Below, piece by piece: positions 6,943-15,061 of a DNA stretch of 36,638 bases; within the stretch, counting starts at the first letter, position 1; every line of letters begins with the position of its first letter. The stretch comes from Corticimicrobacter sp040137905 (GTDB lineage Bacteria; Pseudomonadota; Gammaproteobacteria; Burkholderiales; Burkholderiaceae_B). The stretch is taken from contig NZ_JBEFDG010000043.1 of NCBI RefSeq assembly GCF_040137905.1, forward strand, positions 1 through 36,638, read 5' to 3'. The notes under the pieces are model-generated. The model ran no database searches, was not told where the DNA came from, and saw only the letters and a list, made by a program, of their open reading frames with translations. A program made the translations under genes and the position numbers.

Positions 6943-8457
6943 TCAGGCCCGACGCCACTGGGTCAGGCCACCTGGACGATCTTCAAGCACGATACCGGCG
7001 GCCGCAAGATCGGCACGGATACCATCGGCACGCGCGAAATCCCGCGCGACCTTGGCGGCCTGCCGGTCAGCAATGGCTTGTTCAATGGCAGCGTCGGACA
7101 TATCGGCGGCAATGACCGCTGCGACACCCACGCCCGGAAGGCGTGAGTCGGTCTGGGTCGACGGTACGGAAGCACGGCGATAGCGACTGCTTTCTTTTTG
7201 ATATGCGGCGGGGTCCTGTTGCAGCAACCCCAGCAATCCGGCCAGGGCCTTGAGCTGTGCCGCCGCTTCGGGAGAGGACGTGCGATTGACGCGCGCTGCC
7301 AGATCGAACAACGCCGATACGGCACCCGCCGTATTGAAATCGTCATCCATGGCCGTCCGGAAGGACTGGGCCTCGGGTTGCGCCCAGTCCACTTCGGCAG
7401 CCACAGCCGCCGGCACGCTGCTCAGCGTCTGGTACAGGCGATCAAGCGCATTCTGCGCATCGATCAGATTGTCCGGCGCATAATTCTGGGCACTGCGATA
7501 GTGATTGCGCACGATGAAAAAACGCAGCATTTCCGCTTCGCGGGGATTGAACCACGCGCTCCCGGCATCGCCAGCCTGGTGCACCTGCGCATCGGGCGTA
7601 CGGGCAATGGTCTGGCGAATGGTACGGAAATTGCCAAGCGACTTGGACATCTTGTCGCTGTCGACCATCAGCGGACCGCAATGCATCCAGCAATTGGCGA
7701 GCGCCTTGTCGCCGGCACCCTCGGTCTGGGCGATCTCGTTTTCGTGGTGCGGAAACTTGAGATCAGGCCCCCCGCCATGGATATCCAGAGGCAGCCCCAG
7801 GACTGCCTCGCTCATGGCCGAGCACTCGATGTGCCAGCCGGGTCGGCCCAGCCCATAGGGAGACTCCCACTTGGACTCGACAGGTTCACTGTCCTTGGCC
7901 GCTTTCCAGAGCACGAAGTCGAACGGATCACGCTTGGAAGCATCGACTGCCACGCGCTCACCGGCCCGCAGCTCGTCGAGAGAACGGCCGGAGAGCTTGC
8001 CATAGCCAGGAAACTTGCGCACGGCATAATTGACATCGCCATCGTCGGCCTGATAGGCCAGGCCGCGATCTTCGAGCCTGCCGATGATGTTCAGCATCTG
8101 CCCCACATACTGTGTGGCACGCGGCTCGTGGGTAGGGCTTTCGACCCCCAGGGCACGCTCATCGGCATGCATGGCCTCGATATAGAAATCGGTGACATCC
8201 TGCATGCGCCGGCCAGTCTCGACCGCACGGCGGATGATCTTGTCATCGATATCGGTGATATTGCGCACATAGGCCACTTCGTAGCCACTGGCACGCAGCC
8301 AGCGCTGCACCACATCGAAGCTCACCAGCATGCGGGCGTGGCCCAGGTGGCAATAGTCGTAGACGGTCATGCCGCACACATACATGCGCACCTTGCCCGG
8401 CTCCACCGTTTGCAGGGGCTGTTTGGTACGTGATAGCGTGTTATAGATGTGCAACAT
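6943..8457 (-). CDS. cysS: Cysteinyl-tRNA synthetase
   Basis: CysS charges tRNA-Cys with cysteine. The 504-residue class I synthetase has the HIGH-type motif HLGH (37-40), the zinc ligands Cys28, Cys212 and His237, and KMSKS at 269-273. The ATG at 8457 fits the family N-terminus (LHIYNTLSRTKQPLQ); the open frame continues upstream but only over an intergenic stretch. Compared with the E. coli enzyme there is an extra segment of about 20 residues after KMSKSLGNF (roughly 285-303) and a Ser/Arg-rich insertion near the C-terminal domain, both as I recall them in Bordetella-type enzymes. It is divergent from the TPR/ppi/lpxH genes, echoing the E. coli cysS and ppiB-lpxH arrangement. Confidence 0.97.
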   Translation of the reverse strand: MLHIYNTLSRTKQPLQTVEPGKVRMYVCGMTVYDYCHLGHARMLVSFDVVQRWLRASGYEVAYVRNITDIDDKIIRRAVETGRRMQDVTDFYIEAMHADERALGVESPTHEPRATQYVGQMLNIIGRLEDRGLAYQADDGDVNYAVRKFPGYGKLSGRSLDELRAGERVAVDASKRDPFDFVLWKAAKDSEPVESKWESPYGLGRPGWHIECSAMSEAVLGLPLDIHGGGPDLKFPHHENEIAQTEGAGDKALANCWMHCGPLMVDSDKMSKSLGNFRTIRQTIARTPDAQVHQAGDAGSAWFNPREAEMLRFFIVRNHYRSAQNYAPDNLIDAQNALDRLYQTLSSVPAAVAAEVDWAQPEAQSFRTAMDDDFNTAGAVSALFDLAARVNRTSSPEAAAQLKALAGLLGLLQQDPAAYQKESSRYRRASVPSTQTDSRLPGVGVAAVIAADMSDAAIEQAIADRQAAKVARDFARADGIRADLAAAGIVLEDRPGGLTQWRRA

Positions 8458-8561
8458 GGAAAATGTATGGGGAAAAAGAACCAAGGCTACAATTGCGCAA
8501 TCCGCAGTATAGCAAGTGACGCCCGGCCAACCGGCCTGCAACTTTCTTTCCCGACCTGAAC
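8458..8561. promoter_or_regulatory. Divergent promoter region, cysS / TPR gene
   Basis: This 104-base spacer separates the two divergent starts. A minus-strand TATACT lies in 8505-8513 and could serve cysS. A plus-strand TACAAT near 8489 could serve the rightward operon. Neither has a good -35, so the assignments are tentative. Confidence 0.35.
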
Positions 8562-9251
8562 GTGATCCTGACACCGACTTTCCGCCGCGCCTGCCTGACC
8601 CTCGCCATACTGTCGCTGGGCTGGTCCCAGGCCTACGCCCAGTCCATGGACCTGGACCCGGCCCCGGACAACAACAGTTTCGACAACATCGGCGATCTGC
8701 CGCCTGGCATGGAGGCCGCTCCTGTCGGCTCAGGGGGATGGGATGGCCTGGCCCGCGTACTCGAGGCGCTCAAGCCCGGCGTCGATACCGCACTGCCGCC
8801 CACGGCAGCCCAGATCGCGGCCGAGATCGAAAAGGAAATCGACCAGGGGAAAGCAGGAGAAGCGCTGGTCCGTATCCAGGAAGAACTCGATGCCATCCCC
8901 TCCAATGCACTCGGCACCAATGTGCAATTGCTGTTCCTGCAGGCACGCGCCTATGCCGCCCTGGGCCGCGAAGCCGATGCCCTGGCTGCCTACCGCGACA
9001 TGACACAGCGGTTTCCCGAGCTCCCCGAGCCCTGGAACAACCTGGCGGCACTGTATACCAGGCAAGGCCGCCTTGAGGATGCTCGCCAGGCACTGGCCAT
9101 CACGCTGCAGCTCAGCCCAAATTACGCGCTGGCTCATTACAATATGGGTCAGGTACTGCAGGCTCTGGCCCTGCAATCCTATGACAAGGCAAGCAGTATG
9201 GGTCTGCGCGAAGCCCGGATCGATGCTGCCCGCCTCAGGAGCCTGAAATGA
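8562..9251 (+). CDS. Exported TPR-repeat protein
   Basis: The 229-residue protein begins at a GTG, with a Sec-type signal ending near residue 26 (SQAYAQS). Residues about 90-220 contain tandem tetratricopeptide repeats: LLFLQARAYAALGREADALAAY, WNNLAALYTRQGRLEDARQAL, and YALAHYNMGQVLQALALQSY. TPRs are protein-interaction modules; the partner is unknown. It is the first gene of a tightly packed rightward operon, its stop overlapping the ATG of the isomerase gene (ATGA). No clear Shine-Dalgarno precedes the GTG, so the start is less certain than the protein. Confidence 0.8.
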   Translation: MILTPTFRRACLTLAILSLGWSQAYAQSMDLDPAPDNNSFDNIGDLPPGMEAAPVGSGGWDGLARVLEALKPGVDTALPPTAAQIAAEIEKEIDQGKAGEALVRIQEELDAIPSNALGTNVQLLFLQARAYAALGREADALAAYRDMTQRFPELPEPWNNLAALYTRQGRLEDARQALAITLQLSPNYALAHYNMGQVLQALALQSYDKASSMGLREARIDAARLRSLK

Positions 9252-9904
9252 ATCCGGCAATGACCCTGATCCAGCACACTTCCCGCCTGCTGCGCTACGG
9301 CGCACTCGGCATTTTCCTGGCAGCCTGCTCGCCCTCTTCCGGTTCCGAGCCTACGGCAGCCGCTTCACCCTCTTTGCAAGGTAGCGTATCCATGACCACG
9401 ACCAGCCCCCGCGTCAAGCTCCAGACCAGCCAAGGCGACCTGCTGATTGCCCTGAATGCCGAAAAGGCCCCCAAGACGGTTGAAAATTTTCTCGCATACG
9501 TGCGCGATGGTTTCTACGACAACACGATTTTCCATCGTGTCATCAACAATTTCATGATCCAGGGTGGCGGTTTCGAACCCGGCATGAAGCAGAAAGACAC
9601 CCGTGATCCAGTCGACAACGAAGCCGACAACGGCCTCAAGAACCAGCGTTACACGCTGGCCATGGCACGCACCAACGACCCGCACTCGGCGACCGCCCAG
9701 TTCTTCATCAACGTCGCCGACAACGATTTCCTGAACTTCACCTCGCCCAGCAGCCAGGGCTGGGGCTATGCCGTATTCGGCGAAGTGGTCGAGGGCACCG
9801 AGATCGTGGATCAGATCAAGGGCGTCAAGACCGGCAACAAGGGCTTCCACCAGGATGTACCGGTCGAGGATGTCATCATCCTGAAGGCGGAAGTCGTTGA
9901 ATAA
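9248..9904 (+). CDS. Cyclophilin-type peptidyl-prolyl isomerase with lipoprotein N-terminus
   Basis: This isomerase catalyses cis-trans isomerisation of X-Pro bonds. Residues about 54-215 form a compact cyclophilin domain of the PpiB class (VENFLAYVRDG, NTIFHRVINNFMIQGG, TAQFFINVADNDFLNF, YAVFGEVVEG). The first 27 residues look like a lipoprotein signal with lipobox LAAC (Cys27), followed by a Ser/Ala/Pro linker. An internal ATG at 9392 (Met49), with AAGG 10 bases before it, begins exactly where a cytosolic PpiB would begin. The product may therefore be a lipoprotein, a cytosolic enzyme, or both. It overlaps the TPR gene by 4 bases and lpxH by 8. Confidence 0.88.
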   Translation: MNPAMTLIQHTSRLLRYGALGIFLAACSPSSGSEPTAAASPSLQGSVSMTTTSPRVKLQTSQGDLLIALNAEKAPKTVENFLAYVRDGFYDNTIFHRVINNFMIQGGGFEPGMKQKDTRDPVDNEADNGLKNQRYTLAMARTNDPHSATAQFFINVADNDFLNFTSPSSQGWGYAVFGEVVEGTEIVDQIKGVKTGNKGFHQDVPVEDVIILKAEVVE

Positions 9905-10688
9905 TCCCATCGACATCGCATTGCCGGCAGGTCCGGTCTGGATTGCAGCCGACCTGCATCTGGGGCCCGATACGCCTTCCACCATCGAGGCCTTCCTGGC
10001 TTTCCTGGAAGCAGCCCCCGAGGATGCAGCTTCGCTGCTGCTGCCGGGCGATATCTTCGACGCCTGGATCGGCGACGATGTCATCCATATCGCCCCGGAA
10101 TGGCTGGCTGGCGTCCTGAGCGGCCTGCAGCACGCAGCTGCACGCCTGCCCATCTGGATCGGCCGCGGCAATCGAGATTTCCTGATCAGTGAAAAGCTGG
10201 CAGCAGCCACCGGTACGCACCTGCTGCCGGACAGCGCTCGTCTGCAGACACAGGCCGGTCCTGTCCTGCTTTCGCACGGCGACGAATACTGCCTCGACGA
10301 TATTGCCTACCAGCAATTCCGTACCATGGTGCGCAATCCGCAGTGGCAGGCACAGTTCCTCGCCAAGAGCATTCCGGAAAGGCTGGCCATGGCGCAGGAA
10401 GCCCGTGCCGGCAGCATCCAGGCCAACAGCCAGAAATCGATGGAGATCATGGACGTCAACCAGGGGGCCATCGAAGCAGCATTTCGCTCGACCGGCCTGT
10501 CCGTCATGGTGCATGGCCACACCCACCGACCTGCCCGCCACGCCCTTGAGGTCGATGGCCGGCACTGTGAGCGCTGGGTGCTGCCTGACTGGGATTGCGA
10601 CCATGCCGACCCGATCAGGGGCGGCTGGCTGGCCATCGAGGAAGATGGGCTGGTGTTCTACGACCTGGAACAACCCGAAAAGCCATAA
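9897..10688 (+). CDS. lpxH: UDP-2,3-diacylglucosamine diphosphatase
   Basis: LpxH cleaves UDP-2,3-diacylglucosamine to lipid X and UMP, the fourth step of lipid A synthesis, at the inner membrane. The 263-residue protein shows the calcineurin-like metallophosphatase ligands: Asp19/His21 in ADLHLG, Asp52 in GDIFDAW, GNRD (91-94), HGD (127-129) and GHTH (207-210). The start is a TTG at 9897 that overlaps the end of the isomerase gene, so translation is probably coupled. No ATG upstream of the first metal motif is available. The ppi-lpxH adjacency matches E. coli ppiB-lpxH. Confidence 0.95.
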   Translation: MNNPIDIALPAGPVWIAADLHLGPDTPSTIEAFLAFLEAAPEDAASLLLPGDIFDAWIGDDVIHIAPEWLAGVLSGLQHAAARLPIWIGRGNRDFLISEKLAAATGTHLLPDSARLQTQAGPVLLSHGDEYCLDDIAYQQFRTMVRNPQWQAQFLAKSIPERLAMAQEARAGSIQANSQKSMEIMDVNQGAIEAAFRSTGLSVMVHGHTHRPARHALEVDGRHCERWVLPDWDCDHADPIRGGWLAIEEDGLVFYDLEQPEKP

Positions 10689-10722
10689 ATCCTGGCCTGC
10701 GGGCTTGCATGGCATGAAATGC

Positions 10723-10762
10723 GAAAACGGGCGGACTGCAGCAATGCGATCCGCCCGTTTTC
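10723..10762. terminator. Bidirectional terminator between lpxH and uppP
   Basis: GAAAACGGGCGGA (10723-10735) and TCCGCCCGTTTTC (10750-10762) form a perfect 13-bp stem with a 14-base loop. The stem ends in four A:T pairs, so a T-run follows the GC-rich part on either strand. It sits between the converging lpxH and uppP genes. Confidence 0.85.
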
Positions 10763-10803
10763 AATGGCAACAGGGCTGGTCCAGCCAGGCGGAAAGTCCG
10801 CCC

Positions 10804-11598
10804 TCAGAACATCGACAGCAGAATAATGCCCAGTACGATCCGGTAAGCCACAAAGACCTGCACACCCATCCTGCGAATGAACGCCAGGAAATAGTGGATG
10901 CAGGCATAGGCCGTGACGCCGGAAATCGCGATGCCCGCCAGCACAGGCATCCAATCGATCGCCTGCGGCTGGCGCACGATCTCGATAGCCTCGAGCCCGC
11001 CGGCCAGCACGATCACCGGAATGGACAGCAGGAAAGAGAAGCGGGCTGCTGCCTCACGGCTCATGCCTACCATGAGTGCCGCCGTCAGCGTAATGCCCGA
11101 GCGGGACGTGCCGGGAAACAGCGCCAGGGCCTGTGCGCAACCAATGATGGCGACATCTTTCCAGGTCATGTCGCGCTCCGTGCGCTCACCCCGGAACTTC
11201 CAGTCTGCCCAGCCCAGCAGCAGACCGAAGACAATGACACCCCAGGCAATCCAGTGTGGCGAACGTGCATAGCTGCTCACGACATCCTTGAGCAGCAGCC
11301 CGGCCAACCCGACCGGGATGGTACCCAGCACAATCGCCCAGGCCAGCTTGCCATCGGCATCCAGGGTACGAGTCGTGATCGAACGTACGAACCCCCGGAT
11401 CATGGCACCGATTTCATCGCGGAAGTACAGCAGCACGGCAATCAGGCTGCCGACATGCAGGGCCACGTCGAAATAGAGCCCCTGATCAGGCCAGTCGAAA
11501 AAGACCGGTACCAGGATCAGGTGAGCAGAACTGGACACCGGCAGGAACTCGGTGATCCCCTGCACGACCGACAACACGAAAACCTGCAACCAGTCCAT
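10804..11598 (-). CDS. uppP: Undecaprenyl-diphosphatase
   Basis: UppP (BacA) dephosphorylates undecaprenyl pyrophosphate to regenerate the lipid carrier for peptidoglycan and O-antigen, and its over-expression gives bacitracin resistance. The 264-residue integral membrane protein has both catalytic motifs: GITEFLPVSSSAH (14-26) with Glu17, and PGTSRSG (162-168) with the conserved Arg. About eight hydrophobic segments are visible. The start codon is only 2 bases after the stop of the TerC-CBS-CorC gene, so the two are co-transcribed. Confidence 0.97.
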   Translation of the reverse strand: MDWLQVFVLSVVQGITEFLPVSSSAHLILVPVFFDWPDQGLYFDVALHVGSLIAVLLYFRDEIGAMIRGFVRSITTRTLDADGKLAWAIVLGTIPVGLAGLLLKDVVSSYARSPHWIAWGVIVFGLLLGWADWKFRGERTERDMTWKDVAIIGCAQALALFPGTSRSGITLTAALMVGMSREAAARFSFLLSIPVIVLAGGLEAIEIVRQPQAIDWMPVLAGIAISGVTAYACIHYFLAFIRRMGVQVFVAYRIVLGIILLSMF

Positions 11599-11600
11599 GT

Positions 11601-13175
11601 TTATTCAGCCTCTGCCTCATAATCCGGCACGATGCGCCGGACCTGTACCTGGGAAATCCGCCGGCCATCCAGGGCCAGCACTTCGAAACGGATACGGTCA
11701 TGCCCCACATGGCTGACATGCTCGCAGTGATCACCCGGCTCGGGAAGCTGACCAAAGCGTGCCAGCAGGTAGCCGGCCAACGTGGTGTAGTCCTCGTTGT
11801 CGTTGACCAGGTCATCGGTATCCAGCACCTGCTCCAACTGATGCAGGTCAGCTGCGCCATCCACACGCCAGAGGTTATCGCCCTCGACCACGATATCGGG
11901 ACTTTCATCCTCATCGGGAAACTCGCCGGCAATGGTCTCGAACACATCGATCGGCGTGACCAGGCCCACGATGGCACCGAACTCGTCGGTCACCAGCACC
12001 AGCTTGCCGCCCGAACTCTTGAGGGTTTCCATCAGGCGCAACATGCCGATCGACTCGTGCACGATGACCGGCTCGCGCAGGCTTTCCTTGCGGATCCGGC
12101 CCTCGGTCAGGAGGTCTGCCACGGCATCCTTGGCCCGCACCACGCCAACGATATCATCAAGACTACCGCGCCCGACCGGGAAGAAGCTGTGCGACGACTG
12201 ATCCACCTGGGCCTTGAGCACTTCGCCCTCGTCTTCGACATTGAGCCACTCGATGGCAGTGCGCGGGGTCATGACCGAATATACGGAACGTTCGGCCAGC
12301 GTCAGCACGCCGCTGACCATATTGCGCTCTTCGACGCCAAAAGCGGAAGCTTCCCGAGCCTGCACGGCAGCAGACTGGTCTTCTTCGGCATCCAGGGGTC
12401 GCTTGCCCAGCATGCGCAGGATGGCTTCGGCAGTGCGGTCACGCATCGGACGATGGTCTTCGGCTTTCTGCAGGTTGCGTCGTGCCACCTGGTTCAGTGC
12501 CTCGATCGCCACCGAGAAACCGATGGCCGCATACAGGTAGCCCTTGGGTACCTTGAAACCGAAGCCTTCGGCCACCAGCGAGAAACCGATCATCAGCAGG
12601 AAGCCCAGACACAGCACCACCACAGTCGGGTGAGCATTGACGAAACGTGTCAGCGGCTTGGAGGCAACCAGCATCACGCCAATGGCAATGATGACGGCTG
12701 CCATCATGACGGACAGGTGATCGACCATACCGACAGCGGTGATCACGGCATCGAGCGAGAAGACGGCATCAAGCAGCACGATCTGGGTGACGATGACCCA
12801 GAAGCTGGCATAGACGCGCGTACCCTTGGAGACGCTGTGATGGCCTTCGACGCGGTCATGCAGCTCCATCGTGCCCTTGAAGAGCAGGAAGAAACCACCC
12901 ACGATAAGAATGAGATCCCGCCCCGAGAAGGTTGCAGGCCCGATGGAGAACAGTGGTGCGGTCAGGGTGACCAGCCAGGACATGACCGACAGCAGTCCCA
13001 GGCGCATGATGAGCGCAAGTGACAACCCGATGATACGGGCGCGATCGCGAAGATGTGGTGGAAGCTTGTCTGCCAGAATGGCAATAAAGATCAGATTGTC
13101 GATCCCCAGTACGATTTCAAGCACGACCAGGGTGAGCAGGCCGACCCACACGGCGGGGTCCAGCAGCCATTCCAT
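11601..13175 (-). CDS. TerC-CBS-CorC membrane protein (YoaE/YegH type)
   Basis: This 524-residue protein fuses three parts: an N-terminal TerC-like membrane domain (about 1-230, with LEIVLGIDNLIFIAILADKL and LLDAVFSLDAVITAVG carrying the conserved acidic intramembrane residues), a pair of CBS domains (about 300-425, with MTPRTAIEWL and VTDEFGAIVGLVTPIDVFETI), and a C-terminal CorC/HlyC transporter-associated domain (about 435-515). Length and order match E. coli YoaE/YegH. TerC relatives are linked to metal (manganese, calcium) export and envelope metal homeostasis; the substrate here is not known. No manganese riboswitch is recognisable in the 40-base leader. Confidence 0.9.
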   Translation of the reverse strand: MEWLLDPAVWVGLLTLVVLEIVLGIDNLIFIAILADKLPPHLRDRARIIGLSLALIMRLGLLSVMSWLVTLTAPLFSIGPATFSGRDLILIVGGFFLLFKGTMELHDRVEGHHSVSKGTRVYASFWVIVTQIVLLDAVFSLDAVITAVGMVDHLSVMMAAVIIAIGVMLVASKPLTRFVNAHPTVVVLCLGFLLMIGFSLVAEGFGFKVPKGYLYAAIGFSVAIEALNQVARRNLQKAEDHRPMRDRTAEAILRMLGKRPLDAEEDQSAAVQAREASAFGVEERNMVSGVLTLAERSVYSVMTPRTAIEWLNVEDEGEVLKAQVDQSSHSFFPVGRGSLDDIVGVVRAKDAVADLLTEGRIRKESLREPVIVHESIGMLRLMETLKSSGGKLVLVTDEFGAIVGLVTPIDVFETIAGEFPDEDESPDIVVEGDNLWRVDGAADLHQLEQVLDTDDLVNDNEDYTTLAGYLLARFGQLPEPGDHCEHVSHVGHDRIRFEVLALDGRRISQVQVRRIVPDYEAEAE

Positions 13176-13216
13176 CAGAGCAACTCCAGAAGTCTGTAAT
13201 CCTTTATGATAACCAT

Positions 13217-13257
13217 AAAAAACCGGGCTGTGCTGTCATATTGGCAACACAGCCCGG
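13217..13257 (-). terminator. Terminator downstream of suhB
   Basis: On the minus strand CCGGGCTGTG (complement of 13248-13257) pairs with CACAGCCCGG (complement of 13223-13232) around a 15-base loop, followed by six T residues (complement of 13217-13222). It separates suhB from the TerC-type gene, so the latter needs its own promoter or read-through. Confidence 0.85.
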
Positions 13258-13279
13258 CAAGATACCTCCAATGACCTGC

Positions 13280-13301
13280 TGTTGCGGCATTTGCCGCAAC
13301 A
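13280..13301. repeat. Perfect hairpin just after suhB
   Basis: TGTTGCGGCA and TGCCGCAACA form a perfect 10-bp inverted repeat separated by two bases, 5 bases past the suhB stop and upstream of the terminator. It has no T-run. It may protect the mRNA 3' end or act with the terminator. Confidence 0.6.
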
Positions 13302-13306
13302 CCGGA

Positions 13307-14098
13307 TCAGGACAGCGAGGCCAGCATCGACGGGAACAGCTTGGGGCTGCCGGCCAGTACTTCGCCGCTGTCCATCCAGCCCTGTTCACCGCTGAAATCG
13401 GCAATCAGACCGCCGGCTTCCAGCACCATCAGACCCGCAGCTGCCATATCCCAGGGCTTGAGATCGACTCCGCAGAAGCCATCCAGACGACCTGCCGCCA
13501 CATAGACAAGATCAAGCACGGCCGAACCCGAACGGCGCACGCCAACGGTATCGGAGGCCAGTGTCTCGAATCGCTTGCTGCGTGCCAGGCTGTCCGGCCC
13601 GTTCGAGCCGGGCCAGCGCGCCCCGATCAGGGCGTCGTGCAAGCGCGAACGGCTGGAGGTGCGGATGCGGCGATCATTGAGGAACGCCCCGCCTCCCCGG
13701 CTGGCCGTGAACAGCTCATTGCGGACCGGGTCATAAATTACAGCCTGGGTGACCTGACCACGCTGCGCCAGCGCAATGGAAATCGCATAGTGCGGATAGC
13801 CATGCAGGAAATTGGACGTGCCATCGAGCGGATCGATGATCCACTGGTAGGCAGCCTTGTGCCATTCCGGCGCATCTGCCGGCAGCAGGCCGGACTCTTC
13901 GGCCAGGAAGGTATGCTCGGGATAAGCCGTGCTCAGGGTTTCGATGATGGTCTGTTCGGCCGCCTTGTCGACTTCCGTGACATAATCGCGGGGGCCCTTG
14001 CGCGCGACCTGCACGCGATCGAGGTCCAGGCTGGCGCGGTTGATGATACTGCCGGCCCGGCGCGCTGCCTTGACTGCGGTATTGAGCATCGGATGCAT
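13307..14098 (-). CDS. suhB: Inositol-1-monophosphatase family protein SuhB
   Basis: SuhB hydrolyses inositol monophosphate with Mg2+ and, in E. coli, also joins the rRNA antitermination complex. The 263-residue protein carries the metal-binding motifs FLAEESG, WIIDPLDGTSNFLHG and LKPWDMAAAG. I took the ATG at 14098 (MHPMLNTAVKAARRAG), which matches the family N-terminus; the frame is open to 14137 but the added residues are not family-like. It is divergent from trmJ, as suhB and trmJ are in E. coli, which supports both assignments. Confidence 0.95.
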   Translation of the reverse strand: MHPMLNTAVKAARRAGSIINRASLDLDRVQVARKGPRDYVTEVDKAAEQTIIETLSTAYPEHTFLAEESGLLPADAPEWHKAAYQWIIDPLDGTSNFLHGYPHYAISIALAQRGQVTQAVIYDPVRNELFTASRGGGAFLNDRRIRTSSRSRLHDALIGARWPGSNGPDSLARSKRFETLASDTVGVRRSGSAVLDLVYVAAGRLDGFCGVDLKPWDMAAAGLMVLEAGGLIADFSGEQGWMDSGEVLAGSPKLFPSMLASLS

Positions 14099-14242
14099 AG
14101 AATTCGTTTTCCACTTTAGACAAAGAAACCGGCGCACCAGTGCGCAGCCGGTTGAATACGACGCCCGGCATGGCCTGCGCCGTCATAACTGCGCCATTTT
14201 AATAGACCCTGCGTTTTTTATCAGATCGGATCATTGCCGCTC
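14099..14242. promoter_or_regulatory. Divergent promoter region, suhB / trmJ
   Basis: This 144-base spacer contains an A/T-rich block, ATTTTAATAG (around 14196-14207), that can be read as a -10 on either strand. It also holds an imperfect hairpin AACCGGC...GCCGGTT (about 14128-14154) in the suhB leader, followed on the minus strand by TTTCTTT, which resembles a weak attenuator. No clear -35 boxes were seen. Confidence 0.35.
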
Positions 14243-15028
14243 ATGTCCGCTGCCTTTCCAAGCTCTCTTTTCGACCGTGTCCGCTTCATCATGGTCGAGC
14301 CCAGCCATCCCGGCAACGTCGGTGCCGCCGCCCGCGCCATCAAGACCATGGGGTTCACCAAGCTGACCCTGGTGCGCCCGCACCTCGATGATGTGCTGGC
14401 GCATCCCGATGCCATTGCGCTTTCCAGCGGCGCCACCGATGTGCTGGCCGGTGCCGAAATCGTACCCGACCTGGCTGCTGGCATGCGCCATGTCACCCTG
14501 GCGCTGGCCCTGACGGCCCGGCCCCGCGATCTGGGCCCGCCCAACTGCGACATCAGACAGGCTGCCAGCCTGTCGGTCGAACACCTGACCAGCGGCGGCA
14601 GCGATGAAGTGGCCATCGTGCTGGGCACCGAACGGGCCGGCCTCACCAACGAACAAATCGCCCGGTGCCAGCGGATCTGCCAGATCCCCGCCAATCCGGC
14701 CTACAGTTCGCTCAATGTGGCACAGGCACTGCAACTGGCAGCCTGGGAGCTGCGCTATGCGCTGAATGCAGAATCCTCCTTCAGCACCGGGGGGGCCGTG
14801 CGCCCTGGCGATCGGCTGGCCGGCAACGAGGCCGTGCAGGCCCTGCTGGCACACTGGGAAGAAGCACTGATCGGCATTCAGTTCCTGGATCCGGCACATC
14901 CCAAGAAGCTGATGCTGCGCATGCGCCACCTGCTGACCCGCAGCAACCTGAGCCAGGATGAAGTGGATATGCTGCGTGGTGTCTGTACCGCCATGCTCAA
15001 GACCGCGCAACTGGCACGCCCGCTCTAG
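14243..15028 (+). CDS. trmJ: tRNA/rRNA methyltransferase, TrmJ type
   Basis: TrmJ is a SpoU-family (SPOUT fold) enzyme that 2'-O-methylates position 32 of several tRNAs using S-adenosylmethionine. The 261-residue protein shows motif 1 (VEPSHPGNVGAAARAIKTMG), motif 2 (IVLGTERAGLTNEQ) and motif 3 (IPANPAYSSLNVAQAL) of the trefoil-knot cofactor site, plus a helical C-terminal extension typical of TrmJ. I chose the ATG at 14243 over a TTG at 14234; neither has a strong ribosome binding site. It converges with the MFS gene across a 33-base gap without a clear terminator. Confidence 0.92.
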   Translation: MSAAFPSSLFDRVRFIMVEPSHPGNVGAAARAIKTMGFTKLTLVRPHLDDVLAHPDAIALSSGATDVLAGAEIVPDLAAGMRHVTLALALTARPRDLGPPNCDIRQAASLSVEHLTSGGSDEVAIVLGTERAGLTNEQIARCQRICQIPANPAYSSLNVAQALQLAAWELRYALNAESSFSTGGAVRPGDRLAGNEAVQALLAHWEEALIGIQFLDPAHPKKLMLRMRHLLTRSNLSQDEVDMLRGVCTAMLKTAQLARPL

Positions 15029-15061
15029 CCATAGCCGGCCAGGTACACCTCACGACACGGA

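Noticed and set aside
7198..8433. 411-codon open frame on the plus strand opposite cysS
   Set aside because: It is antisense shadow: cysS motifs cover the opposite strand, and the frame has no signal, domain or ribosome binding site.
11700..13022. 440-codon open frame on the plus strand opposite the TerC-CBS-CorC gene
   Set aside because: The minus-strand gene has clear domains over its full length. The plus-strand frame is His/Gln-rich, has no recognisable motif, and is of the kind produced opposite GC-rich genes with strong third-position bias.
13170..13260. yybP-ykoY manganese riboswitch ahead of the TerC-type gene
   Set aside because: The leader is only about 40 bases after the suhB terminator and shows none of the conserved riboswitch loops.
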